From UBA4802 sp964509195 (lineage in GTDB: Bacteria; Spirochaetota; UBA4802; UB4802), in contig CAZDWJ010000001.1 of NCBI GenBank assembly GCA_964509195.1, forward strand, positions 681,976 through 745,975: 64,000 bases of DNA, read 5' to 3'. The stretch's first letter is position 1; every line of letters starts with the position of its first letter. The position numbers and the translations under genes were made by a program. Of the stretch, positions 36,466 to 45,282 are shown in pieces. Under the pieces are notes generated by a model. The model was given only the letters and a program-made list of their open reading frames with translations. It made no database searches and was not told where the DNA came from.

Positions 36466-37020
36466 ATGGTAATTGAAATTAAAAAATTAGTGGCTTCTGT
36501 TACTGTTACCCGTAAAAGCAATGATGTATTCACACGTTATGTTGGCAAACTGTTATTGCAGAAAATTCATGAAAAGCTAAACCATCTGACTGAGCATGAA
36601 GTTGTTGCTATTGATTTTAATGGAATACGTTCGGTTGATGCATCATTTGTTGATGAATGTATTGTCCCATTAATAGAGCTATCGCAGAAAAATACCACCC
36701 CATTTTATCTCAAACTTGTCAATATTACTGATAGTGTAGAATATGTTGTCAATCAGGTTATTAGCATGACACAGCAGCAACAACGCTATATTATTATTAC
36801 TGATAGATTATGCAAAAACGGATGCCATGCATTAGGAGTTATTTCTGAAATGGAAAAAGATATTATTGAATATTGTGTAATAAACAAGCAGGCAACAATT
36901 GGTGATATTGCTTCATTCCTGCATATATCTGAAAATGATGCTTTAGAGGTGCTGAAACGTTTATATGAAATCCGTGCTATAAGAAAGATACACACGGCAG
37001 ATGTATTCTACTCTATTTAG
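36466..37020 (+). CDS. STAS-like (DUF4325-type) protein with C-terminal winged helix
   Basis: A 184-residue protein. The segment VVAIDFNGIRSVDASFVDECI is the hallmark of STAS-like DUF4325 proteins, often encoded next to GHKL ATPases as here. The last 65 residues (EKDIIEYCVINKQATIGDIASFLHI...ALEVLKRLYEIRAIR) look like a winged helix-turn-helix, so this could be both an antagonist and a DNA-binding protein. Start at 36466, preceded by GGATGA. Four bases separate it from the ATPase gene. Confidence 0.7.
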   Translation: MVIEIKKLVASVTVTRKSNDVFTRYVGKLLLQKIHEKLNHLTEHEVVAIDFNGIRSVDASFVDECIVPLIELSQKNTTPFYLKLVNITDSVEYVVNQVISMTQQQQRYIIITDRLCKNGCHALGVISEMEKDIIEYCVINKQATIGDIASFLHISENDALEVLKRLYEIRAIRKIHTADVFYSI

Positions 37021-37109
37021 TAAAATACTTGATTAATATGCAACGATTAGTATAATTGAATTTGTTGCTGATACTAAGTTTGTATTATTAATTGGTATTG
37101 TTAAAAACA

Positions 37110-37574
37110 ATGAAGCAGATTATTAAAAAGAAAGAAAGTGAGGATGATTCGTTATTTGGGCTTTTAGCTTCATATAAGAATCTCTACAGCTATATTCAGG
37201 TTCTTGAATCGCAGGAAGATATAATTGCCATAATTATTGCTAAAAACCCTTCCTCCTTTGATGAATTAATAAAAACCAAATACCAGCAGTACAAGTCAGT
37301 CAGAAGAATCAAGATGGGTGTTTCCAGGTTATTCATTAAATACATTTCACCCGAATACATTATAAAATTTTACGGCCCACTTCTGGGATTAAAAATTCCT
37401 GAGAATAAAGTTCATATTATTAATAATCTTGAAAATGGTTATTTCATACTGGAGGTCCCCGCTCATTATAAAGAACAGGTCGTTCAGTGTATTAAACGTA
37501 TTATCACTTTAACGCCTCAGAAAAAGTATGAAATAATTGAAAAAAGTTTAGCTGAGCAAGAGGTTGAAATCTAA
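37110..37574 (+). CDS. Unknown cytoplasmic protein
   Basis: A 154-residue basic protein with no recognised family. It has helix-forming N- and C-terminal parts and a hydrophobic middle (RLFIKYISPEYIIKFYGPLLGL) that is too polar for a clear membrane segment. Its stop is immediately followed by the ATG of the next gene, so the two are cotranslated. ATG at 37110 chosen over the TTG at 37092; neither has a good ribosome-binding site. Confidence 0.5.
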   Translation: MKQIIKKKESEDDSLFGLLASYKNLYSYIQVLESQEDIIAIIIAKNPSSFDELIKTKYQQYKSVRRIKMGVSRLFIKYISPEYIIKFYGPLLGLKIPENKVHIINNLENGYFILEVPAHYKEQVVQCIKRIITLTPQKKYEIIEKSLAEQEVEI

Positions 37575-38588
37575 ATGCCCGATAATACCCAGTATGATGC
37601 GTTCAGTGATCAGACGCAACTGATAAACAAAGCACTAAAATATACTAATGGCAATCTGGAAAAAGCCCGCCAGATGGCTGCAGGTATTTTACAGGATGTT
37701 GCCGTGATCAAAGGCAGATTCAGGTCAAGTAAAGTAGGAGCGTTTTATATCTTCCTGAATGTTGAGTATAATTATATAATAAATATCAATGCACTGGTAA
37801 CCTCATATAGTGATATATATAATAAGATTCGTATATTTGATGCGTGGAAGCAATTTTATAATTTATTTGGTGATATTGTGGCTGATTTAGGAGGTGCTAC
37901 AGAAGATTCATATAAGTTTACAAATCATCTGGCTGATGCAATCGAAGGGTATGATATATATGACACAGCTAAAGTGGGGAATATACAGATTGTGTCAGAA
38001 TTGTTTGAAGAAATAATAGGGAAATACTTTTCTCAGAATGCTGAGTGCCAGATTGAGATTGATAAAACTTCTTCTTTAACTCTGGAAATTGAGAACATAC
38101 CAATGGACTTGCCAGGCCAGAAGGAACAAAAGGAAGAAGTGCTGGGCCCTGATGAGTTAAAAATGCGTGAAATAGAGTCACAAGTTGAATATGTTATTCC
38201 AGGTTCGGTTATTGTTTCCCCCGTTAAGGGCAAGTATATCAATGATATTAAAGTAGGGGAAAAAATTACAGTAATGCTCAGCGGCAAAGACCCCGTCTCT
38301 GATAAAATTGCTCGCATGTTCAACGCAATAACCAGTGATGGACAATATTTACCTGTTAAAGCGCGGATAAAAGATAAAATATCGCTTTCTACAGGTGGTT
38401 ATGCAATTTATGCTCTTGTGGCAAAAAATGTTTTGGTGAAAATTATTGAAGAGGAAAACGTAAAGATAGAAACTGACAAACAGGAACAGAAAAAAGAAGA
38501 GACCAATGAAAATATGTTATTTGTCTACGTAGCGCTTCTTTTAGGCGTATTGATAGTTTCGGGTTTTATTGTGTTTGCTCTTTTGTAG
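37575..38588 (+). CDS. Tail-anchored protein of unknown function
   Basis: A 337-residue protein. Residues 12-45 (QTQLINKALKYTNGNLEKAR...) look like a UBA-like three-helix element. A central beta-rich region (about 200-300: PGSVIVSPVKGKYINDIKVG, PVKARIKDKI) follows, then a charged Glu/Lys stretch and one C-terminal membrane helix (about 314-336, VYVALLLGVLIVSGFIVFAL). The bulk would face the cytoplasm as a tail-anchored protein. Starts directly after the previous stop. No known family. Confidence 0.55.
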   Translation: MPDNTQYDAFSDQTQLINKALKYTNGNLEKARQMAAGILQDVAVIKGRFRSSKVGAFYIFLNVEYNYIININALVTSYSDIYNKIRIFDAWKQFYNLFGDIVADLGGATEDSYKFTNHLADAIEGYDIYDTAKVGNIQIVSELFEEIIGKYFSQNAECQIEIDKTSSLTLEIENIPMDLPGQKEQKEEVLGPDELKMREIESQVEYVIPGSVIVSPVKGKYINDIKVGEKITVMLSGKDPVSDKIARMFNAITSDGQYLPVKARIKDKISLSTGGYAIYALVAKNVLVKIIEEENVKIETDKQEQKKEETNENMLFVYVALLLGVLIVSGFIVFALL

Positions 38589-38594
38589 ATTTTG

Positions 38595-38837
38595 TTATTG
38601 CATATCAATATTATATTTCTTCATTTTTGCTTTCAGTGTGTTGCGTGCAATATCCAGAACGCGACTAGTTTTTTGAAGGTTCCAGTTAGTTAGCTCTAAA
38701 GTATGAAGAATATAATCACGTTCAATTCCATCGATAACTTCCTGCAGTGTCTTGTAATCAGGTGGCAGATATGATGATTTTTTCCGTCCTTTGCGGGGTG
38801 TATTTTTTATCATGATTTTTTCTTTTATAACTGCCAT
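38595..38837 (-). CDS. Stand-alone Fis-type (HTH_8) DNA-binding protein
   Basis: An 80-residue protein. The C-terminal 45 residues (IDGIERDYILHTLELTNWNLQ, then KTSRVLDIARNTLKAKMKKY) match the Fis-type helix-turn-helix that ends NtrC-family regulators, here without any AAA+ or receiver domain. A basic N-terminal arm (KNTPRKGRKKSS) is present. The ATG at 38837 has GGAG six bases upstream. It converges with the tail-anchored protein gene. It may act as a small nucleoid or promoter-specific factor. Confidence 0.8.
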   Translation of the reverse strand: MAVIKEKIMIKNTPRKGRKKSSYLPPDYKTLQEVIDGIERDYILHTLELTNWNLQKTSRVLDIARNTLKAKMKKYNIDMQ

Positions 38838-39193
38838 ATACAACTCCTTGGTAAACCTTAAAAGATCTCAGCACATGCTATGTAGTAAGCATAATACGGT
38901 ATATAATAAATACTATATGCTATAATGCTATTTAGCACATTCAATGTAAATCAACACTGTAAAATTATTCAATACATTTTTTTATATTATTAAAAAAATA
39001 TTTTTATTTTGATATAATTTATTTGATAATAAATCGAATAGAAAATATTATTCATAATTAATATTATGTACAATAATGTATAGGTGATTTGCAATAGTAA
39101 TAGTGGTATAATTTTTCAGGGTATAGAGTATTAGAATGCAACAAATGTGATAGATGTGTTTTTAATGATAAGATTGTGGGAAGTATATGATTG
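38838..39193. other. AT-rich intergenic region
   Basis: Between the Fis-like gene and the end of the 7TM phosphatase gene, both leftward. It should contain the Fis-like gene promoter (AAGGAG just before its ATG). The rest is very AT-rich with runs of A and T and may be intrinsically curved. No ORF or clear hairpin. Confidence 0.4.
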
Positions 39194-41179
39194 CTATGTT
39201 GTTATATCAATAACAATGAGTGTTATATCATCAATCAATGATAGATTTTTGCCTACCCATGAAAGAACATCTTTTTTAATATATGAACATACTTCATGAG
39301 GGGCAAGATGTATTGTCTGTTGGATAGCTTTAATAAAGTTATTTTCCCCATACATAACTTTAGAATAATTTAATGCTTCTATGATGCCGTCAGTGTATAC
39401 TATAATACGTTGAGATGAGTCTAACGGATGTACACTGTTTATACAACTAAGTTTTTCAAATGCTCCTATAATTCGGCCTCTGGTATATAATTCCTTATGA
39501 TTTCCTGAAATACGATCAACAACAATGCATTGTGGATGACCTGCACTTGATACAATTAGTGTATTAGTTAATGTGTTTATATACAAGTATAACACTGATA
39601 AAAGCTGGTGTGCAGTTTTATCAAGAAGTATAGTATTAATTCTTTCTAATAAAGCTTGAGGGTTGGTAAATAGATCACTTGATGCATGAAATGCTATTTT
39701 ACACATGGAAGCAATAAGAGCCGCAGATGCCCCATGACCGGTAACATCTGCAATGATGATTCCGGTTTCATTGTCACTGATGGCAACATAATCAAAAAAA
39801 TCACCTCCAACAATCATGGCAGGGATATATTCAGATGCAATAATAAGTTTTTTCTGTCGTGGTGGACTTTTTGGTATAATTGATTGCTGAATATTCTGTG
39901 CTATGCTCATATCAGCGTTATTTAATACAATGCTTTCCTGCATAAGTGTGTAATGTCTGATAAGAATAATTGATAGTGCTATTAACAGTATACATATCCC
40001 CCAGTGAATATATGAATGAAAATCTTTTGTAAAAAAACCTATTGCCACTGCAACACTATGTAATACTGTTATACTCAATACAATAATCCCGGCAAGTAAT
40101 ATGATAGCGTCCCTATTTCCTTGCCTTATTTGTTTAACAATTGTGAAAAGTATTACTATGACATTGAATGCCAGCAGATATTGAAAAATGTATCGAGCTT
40201 GTAATATTAATCTACTGTTGGCAATGGTTCCAGATAGTAAAAACTCACCTATGCTTGAAAGTAGTAATATTGATTCAAAAATAGCATATAGCACGTTGGC
40301 TATGAATAAAAATCCTAACACTGACTTATGTGGATAATTGAATATTACTTTTATAAATCCAATAAACATAGCAGTAGACCATACTGAGGAGAACAACCAA
40401 AAGTAGATCCATAATAAAGGGGCATCGAGCAATAAATCTCGAAGGGAAGTATAATTGGTGATATATAAAACCTGAAACAAGGCAAAAATACCAAAATAGA
40501 AATATGCCCATTGTTTACGGTTGGCAATAAAAATCATTAATGCAAAGATTCCAATAATCAATGCAATGGATGCGATACTGATATTGTCAATGTCAGACAG
40601 TAAAATTTTTTTTATCAAAGAGTATTCTGAACCAATAAATACAGGGCCTGTAATACCAATAAGGGGATAGTGTGACTGTATCTTGAAATATATTTTTTTA
40701 CCAGCTACTGAATTGGGGATAGGTATAATGTGTGATTTTTTTGGAATAAATTCTCTACTATATTTTATATCAAGGTCCCAGAAAGAATAAATTGGGTTCT
40801 GGTCGACATACGCAACGACTGATAGGTAAAGTTCACGGATATAAAGGGCAGGATGCACTGGCAGATTTGCGGGCAATGTTGTACGAAGCCATATAGTATT
40901 TGATTGTTTTTTTAGCTGTGATAGTGGCAATGTTACTTTGTTCCAGTTACTATCGCCCTTATTAATATTTTCAATGGAAAATTCCCAAGTGTATTCCCAA
41001 CCATCATTAAGTAATTGGGGTTCTCTGTATATATTGGATTGCCCCAATGTCATGAGATTACAACCGGTTACAGATAGTGACAGTCCAAGTAACAAAGAAC
41101 AAAGAATTTGCTGTACATATTGTGTTTGTGAATTTAACACAGTACTGCATCGGGACATTAATGTAATTATGGAAAACAT
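39194..41179 (-). CDS. 7TM (7TMR-DISM) PP2C/SpoIIE phosphatase
   Basis: A 661-residue membrane protein. A signal or lipobox-like N-terminus (LSVTGCN) leads into a periplasmic beta-sandwich (GWEYTWEFSIENINKGD, TLPANLPVHPALYIREL), then about seven helices (200-405) as in 7TMR-DISM receptors, and a cytoplasmic SpoIIE phosphatase with GGDFFDYV, ADVTGHGASAAL, SSAGHPQ and YTDGIIEAL. The predicted role is to dephosphorylate a STAS protein when an extracellular ligand binds. This architecture is common in spirochetes. Start uncertain: ATG at 41158 is also possible. Confidence 0.88.
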   Translation of the reverse strand: MFSIITLMSRCSTVLNSQTQYVQQILCSLLLGLSLSVTGCNLMTLGQSNIYREPQLLNDGWEYTWEFSIENINKGDSNWNKVTLPLSQLKKQSNTIWLRTTLPANLPVHPALYIRELYLSVVAYVDQNPIYSFWDLDIKYSREFIPKKSHIIPIPNSVAGKKIYFKIQSHYPLIGITGPVFIGSEYSLIKKILLSDIDNISIASIALIIGIFALMIFIANRKQWAYFYFGIFALFQVLYITNYTSLRDLLLDAPLLWIYFWLFSSVWSTAMFIGFIKVIFNYPHKSVLGFLFIANVLYAIFESILLLSSIGEFLLSGTIANSRLILQARYIFQYLLAFNVIVILFTIVKQIRQGNRDAIILLAGIIVLSITVLHSVAVAIGFFTKDFHSYIHWGICILLIALSIILIRHYTLMQESIVLNNADMSIAQNIQQSIIPKSPPRQKKLIIASEYIPAMIVGGDFFDYVAISDNETGIIIADVTGHGASAALIASMCKIAFHASSDLFTNPQALLERINTILLDKTAHQLLSVLYLYINTLTNTLIVSSAGHPQCIVVDRISGNHKELYTRGRIIGAFEKLSCINSVHPLDSSQRIIVYTDGIIEALNYSKVMYGENNFIKAIQQTIHLAPHEVCSYIKKDVLSWVGKNLSLIDDITLIVIDITT

Positions 41180-41320
41180 CTGAATATATTAATAGGAGTG
41201 AGATTTAATTGTAAATGAATTTTTTAATAAATTCAGAAAATGAAAAAAAATTGGTAAAAAAGTTGTCAATTTATTACTATACTATTCAATTAGTAGTAAA
41301 AAATGTAAAGAGTAAGGGAT

Positions 41321-41929
41321 ATGCTTGAAATATTTCAAAAGGGCGGCCCTGTAATGTGGCCTATTTTACTGTGTTCTGTGCTGTCACTTGCAATATTCAT
41401 AGAACGACTGTATGTGCTGGTAAAGTCTAAGCCGTACGTGTGGGATTCAATTAATATTTTTAAAGAACAGTTTGTCAGTGGTGCGCTTAACAAAAAAACT
41501 ATTCTGCAATGCCCCGGAATAGTAAAGGATATGTCATGTATACTTGATCTTGATAAAGATTATAGGATTGATTATGAATTGCATGAAGCCGAACATAAGC
41601 TGGTGCGTTTTGCAACGTTTTATGTCAGAAATATGGAACAGCGATTAAACTGGCTTGCAATTATTGGCAATATTGCACCACTTTTGGGATTGCTTGGTAC
41701 AGTTACAGGGATGATAAAGGTTTTTATGGGTATTCAGAACATGCAGGGACAGGTTAATCCATCAGCGCTTGCTGGAGGCATCTGGGAGGCGCTTATAACC
41801 ACTGCTGCAGGCTTAATTGTTGCAATACCAACAATAATAGCATACCATTACTTTGAAGACAGGATTGATGATGTTACTGGCGGGTTAAAGGAGTTAATCA
41901 GCGATATGTTAGAGGTGATAAAGCAATGA
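41321..41929 (+). CDS. exbB: ExbB/TolQ-type proton channel subunit
   Basis: A 202-residue protein with three membrane segments. The N-terminal MLEIFQKGGPVMWPILLCSVL and the C-terminal pair IAPLLGLLGTVTGMIKVF and GIWEALITTAAGLIVAIP are typical of ExbB/TolQ/MotA. It forms the pentameric stator that uses the proton gradient to energise TonB. It overlaps exbD by four bases (ATGA). AAGGG precedes the ATG. Confidence 0.92.
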   Translation: MLEIFQKGGPVMWPILLCSVLSLAIFIERLYVLVKSKPYVWDSINIFKEQFVSGALNKKTILQCPGIVKDMSCILDLDKDYRIDYELHEAEHKLVRFATFYVRNMEQRLNWLAIIGNIAPLLGLLGTVTGMIKVFMGIQNMQGQVNPSALAGGIWEALITTAAGLIVAIPTIIAYHYFEDRIDDVTGGLKELISDMLEVIKQ

Positions 41930-42354
41930 GTGCTGAACGGCTGTTTATTGAGCGAAGAAAGAAGGTGGTTATTAATTTAAACATCGCGCCCCTAATAGAT
42001 GTGGTGTTCCAGATGCTTCTTTTCTTTGCACTCACGTCATATTTTGTTGCAAATCCTGGCATTGAAGTTTCCTTGCCCAAAGCAAACTCTGCAGTTGCTG
42101 TACAGCGCAATAACATTATGATTCATATAACTGACAGCAGTACAATCTATTGCAATGCTACAAGGGTTGAGTTACCAGAGCTGAAACAAATGCTTGTCTC
42201 ACTGTCTTCTGCATCAAAAACTGTTATCCTGAAAGCTGATAAAACAGTACAGCTTGGAGTGGTGGTGCAGGTGATTGATATTGTCAAGCAAACAGAGGTT
42301 AAAGATTTAGTGATAGCAACTAGTACTGAATACAACAATGGCAGTAAGAAATAG
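41926..42354 (+). CDS. exbD: ExbD/TolR-type protein
   Basis: A 142-residue protein with one N-terminal membrane helix carrying the essential Asp (LNIAPLIDVVFQMLLFF) and a periplasmic domain. It completes the ExbB-ExbD stator. It overlaps exbB by four bases and the TonB-like gene by 17, so the three form one transcript. Confidence 0.92.
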   Translation: MSAERLFIERRKKVVINLNIAPLIDVVFQMLLFFALTSYFVANPGIEVSLPKANSAVAVQRNNIMIHITDSSTIYCNATRVELPELKQMLVSLSSASKTVILKADKTVQLGVVVQVIDIVKQTEVKDLVIATSTEYNNGSKK

Positions 42355-42895
42355 CAACATTGTGTATTATGCATTTTTAATTTCGGTGATAGTGCATGGA
42401 GTATTCCTATGCGTATCATTTGTGGGGAGTACCACAGATATGCCAAGACATACACTAAATGTTACCATGCATACACAAACTCTGCTACCGCACATTGATA
42501 CTGCAGGAGAAACAACCAAACTTAAAAATAATTCTGCACAACCTGTTAAACAACAGGATGGGATCACAGCGTCGCAGTACATGGTTTCCGATGAGGATAG
42601 CAGGGATATCACCATGCGGTACACTGATATGATACGCCAGCGCATCCAGGAGGCATTAGTATACCCAACATCTGCGCGAAAGGATGGCATAGAGGGCAAA
42701 TCATTTGTAAAATTTACAATAGATAAATATGGGAATGTAGTATCGGTTATACTGGTGCAATCATCAGGCTCGGTGCTTCTGGATGAGGCGTCGCTTAAGG
42801 CCATTTATCACGCATCACCTTTCCCACATATTCCTGATGCTCTATGCAAAGAACGTATGACATTTGTACAGGGGCTTACGTTCACACTGAAGTAG
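42338..42895 (+). CDS. tonB: TonB-like energy-transducing protein
   Basis: A 185-residue protein with an N-terminal membrane anchor (YAFLISVIVHGVFLCVSFVG, with the TonB-like Ser/His pair) and a C-terminal TonB domain (RIQEALVYPTSARKDGIEGK, VKFTIDKYGNV, VQSSGSVLLDEASLKAI). The proline-rich linker is very short, so its reach across the periplasm is limited, as for TonB/TolA hybrids in small operons. No TonB-dependent receptor gene is in the window. Confidence 0.88.
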   Translation: MAVRNSNIVYYAFLISVIVHGVFLCVSFVGSTTDMPRHTLNVTMHTQTLLPHIDTAGETTKLKNNSAQPVKQQDGITASQYMVSDEDSRDITMRYTDMIRQRIQEALVYPTSARKDGIEGKSFVKFTIDKYGNVVSVILVQSSGSVLLDEASLKAIYHASPFPHIPDALCKERMTFVQGLTFTLK

Positions 42896-42909
42896 GCTAT
42901 CGTATAAAA

Positions 42910-42967
42910 AGCCCAATCACTTCGGTGTGGCTTGAGCCGCTTGGATTGATGTCTTTGGGCTGATTTT
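42910..42967 (+). terminator. Terminator after the tonB operon
   Basis: AGCCCAA (42910-42916) pairs with TTGGGCT (42955-42961) around an arm that itself has GGCTTGAGCC, and GATTTTTTG follows. It lies 15 bases after the tonB stop and marks the last clearly native sequence before the foreign block. A short direct repeat GGAACATATCAA follows twice, near 42988 and 43040. Confidence 0.65.
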
Positions 42968-43154
42968 TTGAACCTTACGTTTACGGGAACATATCAATGG
43001 GTTTTTCGGTCTTTTTTGAAAAATCGTCGTTCGCAGGAACATATCAACAAGCCTTTCTTCCTAATATACATGTTTAAATGGTTTACGTAAATACCTCATC
43101 GTGATACTATTATTAAAGTTACCTCTATACGCTGATATTAGAAAGGCGAATTTT

Positions 43155-43934
43155 ATGATAGATAGATATTTAATAAAAAACCTATTTGGCATTAATGGTT
43201 TAAATATTGCATGGTATGGCGTTATTATTGGATTCGGGGTTTTACTTGGTGTTTTGATTGCCTGTCGTGAAGCTAAACGACAGAACCTTAGAAGTGATAC
43301 GATCTTTGATTTTCTCTTTTTAGCGCTCCCCATCGCAATCATCTGCGCGCGAATTTATTACGTTGTATTTGAATGGGAACAGTATAGCGGCAACTTTACA
43401 AAGATGATTGCTATTTGGGAGGGTGGTCTTGCTATATATGGAGGAGTTATTGGTGGAATCATAGCTGCGATTATTTTTTCAAAACGCAGTCAATTCCCGT
43501 TTTTCCGACTTGTTGATATGGTTGTACCAAGCTTAATTCTAGGACAGGCAATTGGTTGATGGGGTAATTTTGTGAACCAGGAGGCCTTCGGCAATCTCGT
43601 TACAAACCCAAATCTTCAATTCTTCCCCTATGCTGTATTCATAGAACGGTTGGAAAAATGGCATCAAGCTACATTTTTTTATGAAAGCATGTGGAATTTG
43701 TGTGTATTTGCTGTACTGGTTTATTTTCGCAAAAGGACAAAGTTTAACGGTCAGCTTTTGGCAACTTACTTTATCGGATATGGGCTAGGTCGTTTTTGGA
43801 TTGAAGGATTGCGTTCAGATAGTCTTTATCTGGTCCCGGGACTTAGAATATCGCAAGCACTGTCATTGGTTCTGATCATTATCGGAATTATTATAATCGT
43901 ATTCCACAATAAACTCTTCAAAAAAAACCACTAA
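43155..43934 (+). pseudogene. lgt: Prolipoprotein diacylglyceryl transferase, broken by an in-frame TGA
   Basis: One reading frame of 259 codons plus stop gives a Firmicute-like Lgt (NIAWYGVIIGFGVLLGVLIA, GGLAIYGGVIGGIIAA, then GQAIG-stop-WGNFVNQEAFG, later GLGRFWIEGLR). The TGA at 43557-43559 replaces the Arg of the signature G-R-xGNF, the residue equivalent to the essential Arg143 of E. coli Lgt; CGA to TGA is a single transition. Two halves of 134 and 124 residues remain, neither functional alone. A native lgt is expected elsewhere in the genome. The chosen ATG at 43155 follows GAAAGG. Confidence 0.85.
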
Positions 43935-43957
43935 TTATACGGGTAAATATATGATTA

Positions 43958-44007
43958 AATAAAAAGATACTGCTGTCAGTATTTGTACTGAAGCGGTGTC
44001 TTTTTAT
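43958..44007. terminator. Bidirectional terminator between lgt remnant and NifX-like operon
   Basis: A long hairpin (AATAAAAAGATAC with GTGTCTTTTTATT, continued by GCTGTCAGTA with TACTGAAGC, loop TTTG) has A-runs on the left and T-runs on the right, fit for ending transcription from both convergent sides. Confidence 0.8.
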
Positions 44008-44057
44008 TTGCACAGTGTAATAATCAAGTATAGGAAATTATAATTCAAAGTCCTGTT

Positions 44058-44417
44058 TCATTCTCCACATTCATCGTGGTGCTCATGTTCATGGCAAACA
44101 GAACCAGTAGATTTAAGAGAACCCTGCAGGTATGCTTCTACTGCTGCTTTGGCATCACCTCTTGCCCCAACAATAACCTCAATGTTCCTTTCATTAAAAA
44201 TGTCAATTGCACCTCCTCCCATACCACCACTGATGATGACGTTTACTCCACGATCGGCAAGAAAATTAGGCAAGAATCCAGGTTTATGTCCGGGGTTAGC
44301 AATGGTTTCACTTTTAACAATTTTGTTGTTTTCGGCGTCAAAAATCATAAACCCTTCGCAATGTCCAAAGTGCTCAGTCACCATTCCGTTATCACTTGCT
44401 ACAGCAATTCTAATCAT
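44058..44417 (-). CDS. NifX/NifB-type dinitrogenase FeMo-cofactor-binding domain protein
   Basis: A 119-residue protein of the Nitro_FeMo-Co family (IRIAVASDNGMVTEHFGHCEGFMIF, IISGGMGGGAIDIF). Members bind iron-molybdenum cofactor precursors or related Fe-S clusters; in organisms without nitrogenase, their task is unknown. The C-terminus is a His/Cys-rich tail (CHEHEHHDECGE) that may bind metal. Last gene of the ten-gene leftward operon; its start overlaps the Mrp gene by eight bases. Confidence 0.88.
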   Translation of the reverse strand: MIRIAVASDNGMVTEHFGHCEGFMIFDAENNKIVKSETIANPGHKPGFLPNFLADRGVNVIISGGMGGGAIDIFNERNIEVIVGARGDAKAAVEAYLQGSLKSTGSVCHEHEHHDECGE

Positions 44418-45258
44418 TTTGATATTCCTCCATTTTTTCTAATACTCTTGCAACCGGCTCAAGCCAATCGCCGTCAAAAAGTTCTATCATGCCCTTATCA
44501 CAGGCGGCCGAAATTTTGGGGTTGACCGGAAGCTTAGCAAGCACTTTTAAATTATGCTTTTCGGCAATTTCGTCAATATGGCTGTCGCCGAAAATTCTGT
44601 GTTCCTTACCGCAATCCGGACATTTAAAATAGGACATATTTTCTACTAAACCAACGATAGGAATATTCATCATTTCAGCCATCCTGACTGCTTTTGATAC
44701 AATCATGGATACAAGCTCCTGAGGCGAGGTTACAACAATGATCCCATCAACAGCAATGGATTGAAATACCGTAAGGGGAACATCGCCGGTGCCCGGTGGC
44801 ATATCGATGAACATAAAATCCACATCGCTCCAGATAACATCTGACCAGAACTGCTTTACCATATTTCCGATCAGGGGTCCTCTCCACACAATTGGATCGG
44901 TATCATTCTCTAAAAGCAAATTAACAGACATGATATCAATACCTGTCTTACTTTTAACTGGGAATAAGCCAAATTCACTTCCTGTGGCTTTTTCCCTGAT
45001 ACCAAATGCCTTAGGAATAGAAGGCCCGGTTACATCAGCGTCCAGAACAGCGGTATGATAACCCATTCTATTCATGGTAACAGCTAGCATGGAAGTTACC
45101 AGTGACTTTCCAACCCCTCCTTTGCCGCTGACAACACTAATAACCTTTTTAATGCTGCTCATTTCATGTGGTTTCACGGAGAAATCATTTTTCTTCTCTT
45201 TTCTTTCTGCGCAGTCCTCCGAGCAACTGCTGCAGCTTTGGTTGCAATTTTCGCTCAT
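44410..45258 (-). CDS. Mrp/NBP35-type P-loop ATPase (Fe-S carrier)
   Basis: A 282-residue member of the Mrp/ApbC family. Deviant Walker A GKGGVGKS near residue 45, Walker B-like FMFIDMPPGTGD, and the CPDC cluster-bridging pair near residue 215 are present. An extra N-terminal Cys-rich part (CNQSCSSCSEDC) resembles NBP35 of the eukaryotic CIA pathway. It probably assembles or delivers [4Fe-4S] clusters. In operon with NifX-like and NifU-like proteins, which supports an Fe-S role. Confidence 0.92.
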   Translation of the reverse strand: MSENCNQSCSSCSEDCAERKEKKNDFSVKPHEMSSIKKVISVVSGKGGVGKSLVTSMLAVTMNRMGYHTAVLDADVTGPSIPKAFGIREKATGSEFGLFPVKSKTGIDIMSVNLLLENDTDPIVWRGPLIGNMVKQFWSDVIWSDVDFMFIDMPPGTGDVPLTVFQSIAVDGIIVVTSPQELVSMIVSKAVRMAEMMNIPIVGLVENMSYFKCPDCGKEHRIFGDSHIDEIAEKHNLKVLAKLPVNPKISAACDKGMIELFDGDWLEPVARVLEKMEEYQND

Positions 45259-45282
45259 AATCTTAGCTCCATCTCCTATATT

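Noticed and set aside
43557..43559. TGA recoding (alternative genetic code or selenocysteine) suggested by in-frame TGA in lgt and in a recombinase
   Set aside because: TGA ends many intact genes in the window (for example at 1140, 19001 and 36461), no SECIS-like structure was seen, and the position needs Arg, not Sec or Trp.
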